16,516 bases of DNA from Cyclobacteriaceae bacterium (GTDB lineage Bacteria > Bacteroidota > Bacteroidia > Cytophagales > Cyclobacteriaceae): the NCBI GenBank assembly GCA_009885605.1, contig VFKK01000252.1:1-16516 (forward strand), given 5' to 3'. Below the pieces are notes generated by a model that was given only the letters and a program-made list of their open reading frames with translations, made no database searches and was not told the DNA's origin. The stretch's first letter is position 1. Each line of letters begins with the position of its first letter. Shown here one piece after another: positions 7,257 to 13,374 of the stretch. The position numbers were made by a program, and so were the translations under genes.

Positions 7257-8642
7257 TTAATTCAACGTCTTTATTTTGATGTTTTTGAAGCTTACCTCAT
7301 CGCCATGATCCTGAAGCAGGATATGACCTTCTGCAGCTTCACCAAAATTCGGCCAGATTTTGTACTTGCTTCCGGCTACCAGATCACGGAATTCTTGTGA
7401 ACCTCTTTGATATTCCAGCACTTTCACACCGTTCAGATAGTGCGTCACTTTATTGTCCGGAGTTACCACCACACGACCTTTGTTCCATTCGCCGATTGGC
7501 TTAAGGAATCTTGGCTGCTTCTCAGCTTTGATCAGATCATAAAGGGATGCTAGGGTACGATTTCCTGCAATTCCCATTTTGGCATCCGGGTGCTTCTCAT
7601 CGTCCAGGATTTGATATTCCAGGCCAATTGCCGATCCTTTGTTTCCTTCAGAAAGCGTCACAAAGTATTTCAAACCGCTGTTTGCTCCTTCGGTCAATCT
7701 GAAATCAAAAGCAAGATCAAACGCTTTGAATTTCTCAACAGTGACAATATCACCTGCGTTGGTGGATTCTCCTCCGCCGGATTTGGCGATTGTAAGAATT
7801 CCTTTATTTACACCCCAACCGAAATCAGGGAAGGAATCTTTGTAGGCACCTTTCCAGCCGTCAGCGTTCTGACCGTTGAAAAGCAATCTCCAACCCTGAG
7901 TTTTTTCATACTCTGTCAGTGTATTCAAACTGTTATTGACGACGAATACGTCCTTACTGAAAGGCTGTGGAGTCAGGTTCTCGGTTTGAATTTTTACATT
8001 CTTGAAGTATGTCTTTCTTCCAGCTTCCGTAGAATCACTCACACTGTGAACCTGAAGAGCAATAAAACCAATGCTGTCCATATCATCCACTACGTAGGCC
8101 ACTTCCTGACCGTTAACCCAGGTTTTGATTTCGTCTCCGATTGCTTCAATTCTATAATGGTTGAACTCACCAAGTTTGAAAGCAGTTTTTGCATCAGGAT
8201 TCATATCAAGGGGATATAACCAGCCTCTTCTCGCTTCGTCATAGACTCCTCCTGACCAAGCTCTTTCTTTTGGATCTGCTTCGATTTGATAGCCGAATAC
8301 CAAGCCCTTTCCATCTCTTGCTGCCGGGTCAAACTGGCCACGGGCCATTACTCCGGAATTGCTGGTGGTATGCTCTACTTTCAAATCCAGTTCAAGGATA
8401 AAATCAGTATACATCCCATCCGCTACCAGAAATGTATTCGGGGAACCTGCCACCGAGGTACCGACGATTGTGCTGTCAACCACTTCAAAAGTTGCAGTTC
8501 CGGCGACTGGTTTCCAGCCAGTGAGGTCTGTGCCGTTAAATAGATTTTTCCATCCGTCGGGAGCTTCATTTGAGGCAGGGGAACAACTGATGAGCAGTAA
8601 GATTGAGAAAAGGAAGGAGGTTGATTTCAGAAATGATTTCAT
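7257..8642 (-). CDS. Lipoprotein with two DUF1080 (3-keto-disaccharide hydrolase-like) domains
   Basis: This is a secreted lipoprotein of 461 residues. I chose the ATG at 8640-8642: it begins a lipoprotein signal, MKSFLKSTSFLFSILLLISC, with the lipidated Cys at residue 20. The frame is open upstream to 8867, but that extension is not signal-like and overlaps the divergent methyltransferase gene. Domain 1 (about 29-220) runs from GWKNLFNGTDLTGWKPV to TYFKNVKIQT. Domain 2 (about 248-461) runs from GWRLLFNGQNADGWKG to SFKNIKIKTLN. Both open with the LFNG-x(3)-GW signature and close with the F-KN-(V/I)-K-I strand of this concanavalin-like fold. Known DUF1080 enzymes cleave 3-keto-glycosides by elimination or hydration. 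The next gene encodes a Gfo/Idh/MocA oxidoreductase that could make such a substrate. Most family members I know have one domain, so this may be a fusion of two enzymes or a catalytic plus a binding domain. The exact activity is inference. Confidence 0.88.
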   Translation of the reverse strand: MKSFLKSTSFLFSILLLISCSPASNEAPDGWKNLFNGTDLTGWKPVAGTATFEVVDSTIVGTSVAGSPNTFLVADGMYTDFILELDLKVEHTTSNSGVMARGQFDPAARDGKGLVFGYQIEADPKERAWSGGVYDEARRGWLYPLDMNPDAKTAFKLGEFNHYRIEAIGDEIKTWVNGQEVAYVVDDMDSIGFIALQVHSVSDSTEAGRKTYFKNVKIQTENLTPQPFSKDVFVVNNSLNTLTEYEKTQGWRLLFNGQNADGWKGAYKDSFPDFGWGVNKGILTIAKSGGGESTNAGDIVTVEKFKAFDLAFDFRLTEGANSGLKYFVTLSEGNKGSAIGLEYQILDDEKHPDAKMGIAGNRTLASLYDLIKAEKQPRFLKPIGEWNKGRVVVTPDNKVTHYLNGVKVLEYQRGSQEFRDLVAGSKYKIWPNFGEAAEGHILLQDHGDEVSFKNIKIKTLN

Positions 8643-8659
8643 TTTAGAGGGTTTTTGTA

Positions 8660-8690
8660 ATATTCTAAATTCAGGATTAAAGCCCATCAA
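8660..8690 (-). promoter_or_regulatory. Weak candidate promoter for the DUF1080-gfo operon
   Basis: On the minus strand, TTG (complement of 8688-8690, within GCCTTGA as also seen at the susC promoter) is followed by 20 nt and TAGAATAT (complement of 8660-8667). Spacing fits the window's other promoters, but the -7 element keeps only the TA. It would give a leader of roughly a dozen nucleotides and sits just downstream of the operator at 8713-8732. Confidence 0.3.
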
Positions 8691-8712
8691 GGCAAATTGA
8701 TCCATTCCTAAG

Positions 8713-8732
8713 TTACGCAATCGTTTGCGAGT
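8713..8732. promoter_or_regulatory. LacI-family-like operator upstream of the DUF1080-gfo operon
   Basis: Centred on CG at 8722-8723, the core ACGCAATCGTTTGCGA pairs CGCAA with TTGCG (8716-8720 and 8725-8729). It closely resembles the PurR-type operator form CGCAAACGTTTGCG. It shares TACGCAATCG and the following TT and CG with the minus strand of the site upstream of susC (5676-5695). It lies 70 nt upstream of the lipoprotein start and 79 nt upstream of the divergent methyltransferase ATG; its partner in function is more likely the former. Confidence 0.62.
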
Positions 8733-8800
8733 ATTGTTAAGCAAATTGATGATCGGAATGTCCTTTGATAATTGCGGGAAATAATCCTGCTGATCTTTCT

Positions 8801-8808
8801 TACTTTTG
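8801..8808 (+). promoter_or_regulatory. -7 promoter box of the RlmL-like gene, nearly abutting the ATG
   Basis: TACTTTTG is a perfect match to the Bacteroidota -7 element TAnnTTTG and ends only three bases before the ATG at 8812. If transcription starts at the usual distance, the mRNA would be leaderless or nearly so. No TTG lies at the expected 19-21 nt upstream, so the -33 element is weak or absent. Confidence 0.55.
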
Positions 8809-8811
8809 CGC

Positions 8812-9975
8812 ATGCTTGATTTCAACCAAAAAGGAAAAGTTTTTATCACCTGTAAAGATCGCTCCATTACTTATTTAGAGAAGGAAGTTCGGGAGCTTGG
8901 TTTTATACCTGAATCTGTCACCAGAACAGGGCTTGAGCTTAAAGCCAGTCTTGAAGACTGCATGGATCTCAATCTTCACCTCCGTACAGCTTCTTCTGTA
9001 TTGTTTGAGATCCGTTCTTTTTACCTCCAAAATGCAGATGATATTTACAGACGAATCAAGGCGATTCCCTGGGAAGAATACCTGGACGTGGATGGTTATT
9101 TTTCTGTCAATTCTGTTGCTGAAAATGAAAGCATCACAACTCCGCTGATCGTTAATCTGAAAATCAAAGATGCGATCGTAGACAGATTTCGGGATTTGAA
9201 GGGGAGAAGGCCTGATTCAGGATCTGATTTCGATGGTTTGGTTTTTCAAATGTATTGGAAAGAAACCCAAGCCATTCTTTACATCAATACTTCCGGGGAA
9301 ACGCTTGCCAAACATGGCTATCGCAAAATTCCCGGAAAAGCGCCGATGATGGAAGCGTTGGCGGCAGCCACTATCTATGCAACTGAATGGAATACGCGGG
9401 TTCCTTTCGTGAATCCGATGTGTGGTTCCGGAACGCTAGCAATTGAGGCAGCTTTGATGGCGACTAATCGCTATCCGGGTTTGTACCGGGATCATTATTC
9501 CTTTCAGCATATTTTGGGATACAACGAAGAGGCTTATCTGGCGAAAAGGAAAAAGCTGGAATCCAAAATCGTGGAAACTCCGGAAGTCAAAATCATTGCC
9601 TCAGATATTTCCCTTCAGGCGATTTCGTTTGCGCGTGAAAATGCCGTCTTCGCAGGTGTGGATCATATGATTGATTTTCAGGTTTGTGATTTTGCCGAAA
9701 CTGAGATTCCTGAAAAACCAAGAGGGGTGATCATGTTCAATCCCGAGTACGGAGAGCGATTGGGTGAAAATGACGAACTCGAAATCACTTATAAAAGAAT
9801 GGGTGACTTTATGAAACAAAAATGTGCAGGCTATCGGGGATATATTTTTACCGGAAATATGGAGCTTGCCAAAAAAGTAGGATTAAAAGCCAGCCGAAGA
9901 ATCGAATTCTGGAACGGTACGATTGATTGCCGATTACTGAGATATGATATGTACGAAGGGAAGAAAGAAGTCTGA
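8812..9975 (+). CDS. THUMP-domain class I rRNA methyltransferase, RlmL-like (N2-guanine)
   Basis: This is a SAM-dependent RNA methyltransferase of the COG0116 group, whose best-known member is the RlmL part of Escherichia coli RlmKL, which makes m2G2445 in 23S rRNA. I chose the ATG at 8812 (387 residues); a TTG at 8806 is in frame but lies within the promoter box. A ferredoxin-like/THUMP region covers about residues 5-155. The Rossmann domain follows, with motif I NPMCGSGTLAIEAALMA (201-217), the acidic ASDIS loop (263-267), and FNPEYGERLG (309-318) as the target-base motif. The usual form of the last motif is NPPYGERL, so Glu replaces the second Pro. The length fits the stand-alone RlmL type without the RlmK domain. 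It is divergent from the DUF1080 operon and monocistronic. The stop codon already lies inside a heptamer repeat array. The exact target base is inference. Confidence 0.9.
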   Translation: MLDFNQKGKVFITCKDRSITYLEKEVRELGFIPESVTRTGLELKASLEDCMDLNLHLRTASSVLFEIRSFYLQNADDIYRRIKAIPWEEYLDVDGYFSVNSVAENESITTPLIVNLKIKDAIVDRFRDLKGRRPDSGSDFDGLVFQMYWKETQAILYINTSGETLAKHGYRKIPGKAPMMEALAAATIYATEWNTRVPFVNPMCGSGTLAIEAALMATNRYPGLYRDHYSFQHILGYNEEAYLAKRKKLESKIVETPEVKIIASDISLQAISFARENAVFAGVDHMIDFQVCDFAETEIPEKPRGVIMFNPEYGERLGENDELEITYKRMGDFMKQKCAGYRGYIFTGNMELAKKVGLKASRRIEFWNGTIDCRLLRYDMYEGKKEV

Positions 9976-10045
9976 AGGCAGAAGTTTGAAATAAGAAAGC
10001 TGAAGGATTTATGATTTCAGATTTATGATTTCGGATTTATATAAA
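9955..10045. repeat. Heptamer repeat array, left of the terminator
   Basis: From the last codons of the methyltransferase gene the sequence divides into 7-bp units without slippage: AGTCTGA (9969), AGGCAGA, AGTTTGA, AATAAGA, AAGCTGA, AGGATTT, ATGATTT, CAGATTT, ATGATTT, CGGATTT, ATATAAA (ending 10045). Two looser units precede them inside the gene. The second half, read on the minus strand, is AAATCNN repeated. That is the same unit as the array at 10098-10167, in the opposite orientation. Confidence 0.75.
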
Positions 10046-10048
10046 AGA

Positions 10049-10094
10049 GAAACCCCGGTTAATCCTTCCAATGGAGGATTAGCCGGGGTTTTTT
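10049..10094. terminator. Strong intrinsic terminator between rlmL-like gene and DUF4301 gene
   Basis: AACCCCGG (10051-10058) pairs with CCGGGGTT (10083-10090). An inner stem, TAATCCTTC (from 10060) with GGAGGATTA, extends it over a short CAAT loop, with one wobble at the junction. T6 follows on the + strand, and TTTCTCTTTT follows on the minus strand. It lies 73 nt after the methyltransferase stop and about 80 nt after the DUF4301 stop, so it can serve both convergent genes. Confidence 0.92.
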
Positions 10095-10097
10095 CTT

Positions 10098-10167
10098 AAA
10101 TCTTATATCTTAAATCTTACGTCTAAAATCTCAAATCTCACGTCTTAAATCTCAAATCCCAAATCAC
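10098..10167. repeat. Heptamer repeat array, right of the terminator
   Basis: Ten perfectly phased 7-bp units run from 10098: AAATCTT, ATATCTT, AAATCTT, ACGTCTA, AAATCTC, AAATCTC, ACGTCTT, AAATCTC, AAATCCC, AAATCAC. The consensus is AAATCTC with an ACGTCT variant in two places. The array begins three bases after the terminator's T tract and ends five bases before the DUF4301 stop codon. There are no spacers, so it is not a CRISPR. Confidence 0.85.
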
Positions 10168-10172
10168 TCCTC

Positions 10173-11684
10173 TCACTGATGCTCTTCTCTCAGCAGATCA
10201 TTCACTGTCTTCACAGGATTGAAGGTGATCAGGGGAACTTCCACAAACATCGTGTTCCAGTTTGACATGGAGCCATTCCATAGTCCGGGCAACTCCAAGG
10301 CTTTCAGTTCTCTGCCAGATTTTGATTTTTCAGTGATGAACCCTGTCTTCATATCTCTGCATTTCAGCAAATCAAAAGGTCTTCCACGGTAATCTTTGGT
10401 TCCACACACCAAGTCAACAGGATTGAAGTGGGTAGCAGAATTGAAATGCTTTTTGGATTCCGGATCATTCAAATCGATTTGAGCTGTTTCCAGAATCTGA
10501 AGCGATTGGGAACCATCCTCCTCTTTTACCCAGAAAGGTCCGCCTCCGGGTTCACCGGTATTTTTCACCATTCCGCAAATACGAATAGGCCGGTCAAGTT
10601 TTGTTTTTAGATAAAAAGCCTGATAATCGATGGGGTGAGTGTGGAAATCTTCAGGCAATTTTGCTCCCAAATCATGCGTAAAAACATGCTCAGCGTGACG
10701 CACTGACTGCTGGTCAATCGTCCTGTCCAGATTTCGCAAAGCGTGGAAAATTTTCTCCTGAATCTCCAAAAGGAGTCCTCCAATGGCAATTTTATAGTTT
10801 TTGGTTTCTTCCTTCAGCCGATCCGGAACGACGTTATCAATGTTTTTGATGAAGATCAAATCGGCATGAATGTCATTCAGGTTTTCAAGCAAAGCCCCGT
10901 GGCCAGCAGGTCTGAAAAGCAAACTTCTGTTTTCTTCCAGAAATGGACTATTGTCAATATTCACTGCTATCGTATCGGTCGATTTCTTTTGATGGGAATA
11001 GCTGATGTCGAAGTTGACCCCGAATTCCTTTTTCAATCCGGGAAGGATTAAAGCAATTTCAGCCTGGAATTTCTCATCGTGCTCTGGAGAAACGGTAAAG
11101 TGAATTTTCACCGTATTTCCTTCCCCGATAGCATACTCAATCCCCTCTATCAAATGCTCGTGAGCGGGAGTTCTCCGCTCATCCGGATAAGAGTGAAATC
11201 GGAGTAAGCCTTTCGGAAGATTTCCAAATCCCAAACCATCGTCATATAGTAATGCTTCCAAAATCCCTTTATAATCTTTGGAATCTAAGCTTTTAGCAAT
11301 GCTCGTTCCCCTTACGATCAGGGCTGCATTGAGGTCATCGTAGAAGGCAAACTTCTCAATGTTGTTCATGAATTTCTGCACGAAGGAGCTTTTACTGATA
11401 TCTCCATCACCTTCGACGAAGGAGAAAAGATCTTTAAACATGCGAGAAGCAGCTCCGCTTGCCGGGACAAATTTAACCACTTCGATTTGGGAAGCTTTCT
11501 CCGGATAGGTGAGAAGGTGATGTCTTAAATCCTTATCGTGCAAAACTTTGATTCCATCTCCAGGAGTGGCAGGAGCGGTGATGGTGAGAAATGGAAAACC
11601 ATCTTTGAAATTTTCGATTTGTTCGGCGACTGTCTCAGGAGACATGCCTTGCGCTAAAATTTTAGATTTTAAACCTGAATCCAT
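10173..11684 (-). CDS. DUF4301 family protein
   Basis: This 503-residue protein matches my memory of the DUF4301 family, found mainly in Bacteroidota; I know of no established function. It has no signal peptide or membrane segment, so it should be cytoplasmic. KFVPASGAASRMFKDL (71-86) recalls the glycine-rich nucleotide loop of sugar nucleotidyltransferases (G-G-x-G-T-R-M-x-P), and GLLRFHSYPDE and RPAGHGALLENL further on could be sugar- or nucleotide-contacting segments. The C-terminal third contains RICGMVKNTGEPGGGPFWV and VDLVCGTKDYRGRPFDL, followed by WNGSMSNWNTMFVEVPL. A GT-A-like nucleotidyltransferase fold is inference from these loops. The gene is separated from pxpC by 122 nt and has its own candidate promoter. 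The ATG at 11684 follows that promoter by about 28 nt. The family call is fairly safe; activity is unknown. Confidence 0.82.
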   Translation of the reverse strand: MDSGLKSKILAQGMSPETVAEQIENFKDGFPFLTITAPATPGDGIKVLHDKDLRHHLLTYPEKASQIEVVKFVPASGAASRMFKDLFSFVEGDGDISKSSFVQKFMNNIEKFAFYDDLNAALIVRGTSIAKSLDSKDYKGILEALLYDDGLGFGNLPKGLLRFHSYPDERRTPAHEHLIEGIEYAIGEGNTVKIHFTVSPEHDEKFQAEIALILPGLKKEFGVNFDISYSHQKKSTDTIAVNIDNSPFLEENRSLLFRPAGHGALLENLNDIHADLIFIKNIDNVVPDRLKEETKNYKIAIGGLLLEIQEKIFHALRNLDRTIDQQSVRHAEHVFTHDLGAKLPEDFHTHPIDYQAFYLKTKLDRPIRICGMVKNTGEPGGGPFWVKEEDGSQSLQILETAQIDLNDPESKKHFNSATHFNPVDLVCGTKDYRGRPFDLLKCRDMKTGFITEKSKSGRELKALELPGLWNGSMSNWNTMFVEVPLITFNPVKTVNDLLREEHQ

Positions 11685-11711
11685 GGTTATTTAGGTTGTT
11701 CGTGAAAAAAG

Positions 11712-11742
11712 GGAAGATAGCAGTCAATCTGACTTTGCTCAA
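11712..11742 (-). promoter_or_regulatory. Candidate promoter of the DUF4301 gene
   Basis: On the minus strand, TTG (complement of 11740-11742) is followed by exactly 20 nt and TATCTTCC (complement of 11712-11719), which matches TAnnTT of the -7 consensus. The start codon lies 28 nt further on. Confidence 0.45.
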
Positions 11743-11806
11743 GTTAAAAACTGATTTTTTTGAATAATTTTTTGATTTCAAATTTTACCGCTCCGTTTAA
11801 GCTTCG

Positions 11807-12676
11807 CTAAACTTTCAGAAAAGAGAAGCTGATTTTTTGATTAGGTCTTTTCTGGGCTAAAGCTGATAAAGATTCTTCCGGCAACTGGAGTATTCTCGGG
11901 TAACCGCCGGTCACCTGAGCATCCCGCATCAACACGATCAGCTTTCCCCCGGATGTCAACTGGACTGTTCCGGGGAAAACAGGTGCGGTAGCCAACTCCG
12001 GCAAAGAGTTGGGAAGTAGTTCTTCCAATTGAATCGCCATTCGATTCTTCAAATTTGAGATTGTGAAAATCCCTTCGGAAAGCACTTTTTGAGATTTTGG
12101 ATCCAGTAATTCCCAATCCGGGCCGGGATAAACAGCAATGGTTTCATTGTCAAACCCACTTGTATTCCACTTTGCCTTTGAATTGGTAAAGGATGGAATC
12201 TCCTGGGTAGTGAAGTATTGGATCAAGGTGTTTTTCTTACCGGAAGTTTCACCTGTAATCCCCTGATACCAACTTCTGGATTCCATAATTTCAGCCGTTT
12301 GAAATCCCATTTTTACACCTAAATAAAGAATCGAGCCTTGTTTGAAAGCTCCGATTTCAATCGTGCCTCCTTCCTGAATCGGGATCAAGCCAAAAGAGGC
12401 AGCAGGTTTGCCATTCAATAGGCAATCGGCGTTTGCACCCGCCAGGCAAATTAACGTGGGAGCTTCAAATACAGCTTTGAATCCGGGTTGACAGATTTCC
12501 AAAGCGGCGCCATCGACCTTGTTCTTAAGCAAATGATTTACCCACGTAATCGCTTTCTTATCCATGGCACCTGAATAGGGTACCCCGAATTGTGAATACC
12601 CAATTCTTCCCAAATCCTGGACAGATGTTCCAGGACCTGTTTTCAGTATTTTCAGATAGGCTGCATCTTTAATCAT
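11807..12676 (-). CDS. pxpC: 5-oxoprolinase subunit C (KipA / biotin-dependent carboxyltransferase-like family)
   Basis: This is one of three subunits of the prokaryotic ATP-dependent 5-oxoprolinase, which opens 5-oxo-L-proline (pyroglutamate) to L-glutamate in the cytoplasm. The family signature is clear: GPGTSVQDLGRIGYSQFGVPYSGAMD (14-39, by the pattern G-x-x-T-x-VQD-x-GR-x-G-x(4)-GVP-x-SG-x-MD), then ALEICQPGF and AGANADCLLNGKPA (80-93). Near the C terminus are VQLTSGGKLIVLMRDAQVTGGYPRI-type residues, notably the family's RD-x-Q-x-TGGYPRI. The length of 289 residues is slightly shorter than many relatives. Its ATG overlaps the stop of pxpB by 4 nt (ATGA), indicating translational coupling. 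It is last in the pxpABC operon. An alternative name from Bacillus subtilis is KipA, an antagonist of the KinA inhibitor. Confidence 0.93.
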   Translation of the reverse strand: MIKDAAYLKILKTGPGTSVQDLGRIGYSQFGVPYSGAMDKKAITWVNHLLKNKVDGAALEICQPGFKAVFEAPTLICLAGANADCLLNGKPAASFGLIPIQEGGTIEIGAFKQGSILYLGVKMGFQTAEIMESRSWYQGITGETSGKKNTLIQYFTTQEIPSFTNSKAKWNTSGFDNETIAVYPGPDWELLDPKSQKVLSEGIFTISNLKNRMAIQLEELLPNSLPELATAPVFPGTVQLTSGGKLIVLMRDAQVTGGYPRILQLPEESLSALAQKRPNQKISFSFLKV

Positions 12677-13374
12677 CGCAGTTCGGGAAGTTTAGGATGA
12701 CGACTTAGCAAATCAAATTCCTTTTCGGAAATGGCTGAAAACAGCAATTTATCGCCCGGTTTTGCCCAAACAGCCGGGATTAATTGCGGGTCAAACAGCG
12801 TAACAGGAGTTTTTCCGATCAAGTGCCATCCTCCGGGACTTTCCGATGGATAGATTCCTGTCTGACTGCCTCCGATAGCAACTGAACCGGCCGGAATATT
12901 CAAATCAGGGACTTTTTTTCTTGGAGTGTGCAGCTTTTCCGGGAGCCCGTTTAAATACATGAATCCGGGCAAAAATCCGAAGAAATGAATGCGATATTCA
13001 ACCGAAGAGTGTACCGAAATCAACTCCGATTGCGACATATGTTTGCTTTCAGCCAGATTTTCCAAGTCCCTTCCTGTTGAAGAGGAATAGAGAACGGGAA
13101 CTTTCCAGCAATCCTCGGAAAGGGCTTTCAGCATAAGTTTTGTAGGCATTGTTTCCAGCCAGGAATCGAGTTCACGAGACGGAACAGATGATTTCCAAAC
13201 AATAGAAAGTGTCAAAAATCCGATTCGGGTTTCTTGAATCTTATCTCCAAAATCTTCTAAAAGTTGGGTTTTTATTGCCAGTTGAAACCGGAGTAATTCA
13301 TCGGTAATGGTTTCATTCCAAAAGAATTCCCCCAAAATGGGAGTGATGAGTCTATAGTGGGGAATCATTTCCAA
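12673..13374 (-). CDS. pxpB: 5-oxoprolinase subunit B (KipI / allophanate hydrolase subunit 1-like)
   Basis: This is the second subunit of ATP-dependent 5-oxoprolinase, 233 residues. The diagnostic block is FFGFLPGFMYLNGLPEKLHT (131-150), then PRKKVPDLNIPAGSVAIGG (151-169) and QTGIYPSESPGGWHLIGKTP (171-190). This is the cyclophilin-like fold signature of the KipI/AHS1 family. The start ATG lies inside the end of pxpA, giving a 10-nt overlap, and the stop overlaps pxpC by 4 nt. The three genes are therefore one tightly packed unit, in the same order (A, B, C) as in other bacteria. In Bacillus subtilis the homologue KipI inhibits the sporulation kinase KinA; that role is not expected in a non-spore-former. 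Confidence 0.93.
   Translation of the reverse strand: MEMIPHYRLITPILGEFFWNETITDELLRFQLAIKTQLLEDFGDKIQETRIGFLTLSIVWKSSVPSRELDSWLETMPTKLMLKALSEDCWKVPVLYSSSTGRDLENLAESKHMSQSELISVHSSVEYRIHFFGFLPGFMYLNGLPEKLHTPRKKVPDLNIPAGSVAIGGSQTGIYPSESPGGWHLIGKTPVTLFDPQLIPAVWAKPGDKLLFSAISEKEFDLLSRHPKLPELR

Noticed and set aside
7590..8219. 209-residue frame on the + strand inside the DUF1080 gene
   Set aside because: It is antisense to a well-supported coding region and shows no domain, signal or start context.
8643..8867. 75-residue N-terminal extension of the DUF1080 protein
   Set aside because: The lipoprotein signal begins at 8642; the extension overlaps the divergent methyltransferase gene and the operator.
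10098..10167. Possible CRISPR array
   Set aside because: The units are 7 bp, directly adjacent and degenerate, without spacers, and no cas genes are present.
11795..11812. Hairpin GTTTA-A-GC/GC-TAAAC at the pxpC stop as a terminator
   Set aside because: The stem overlaps the stop codon and on the minus strand is followed by GGAGCGG rather than a U tract; too weak to call.
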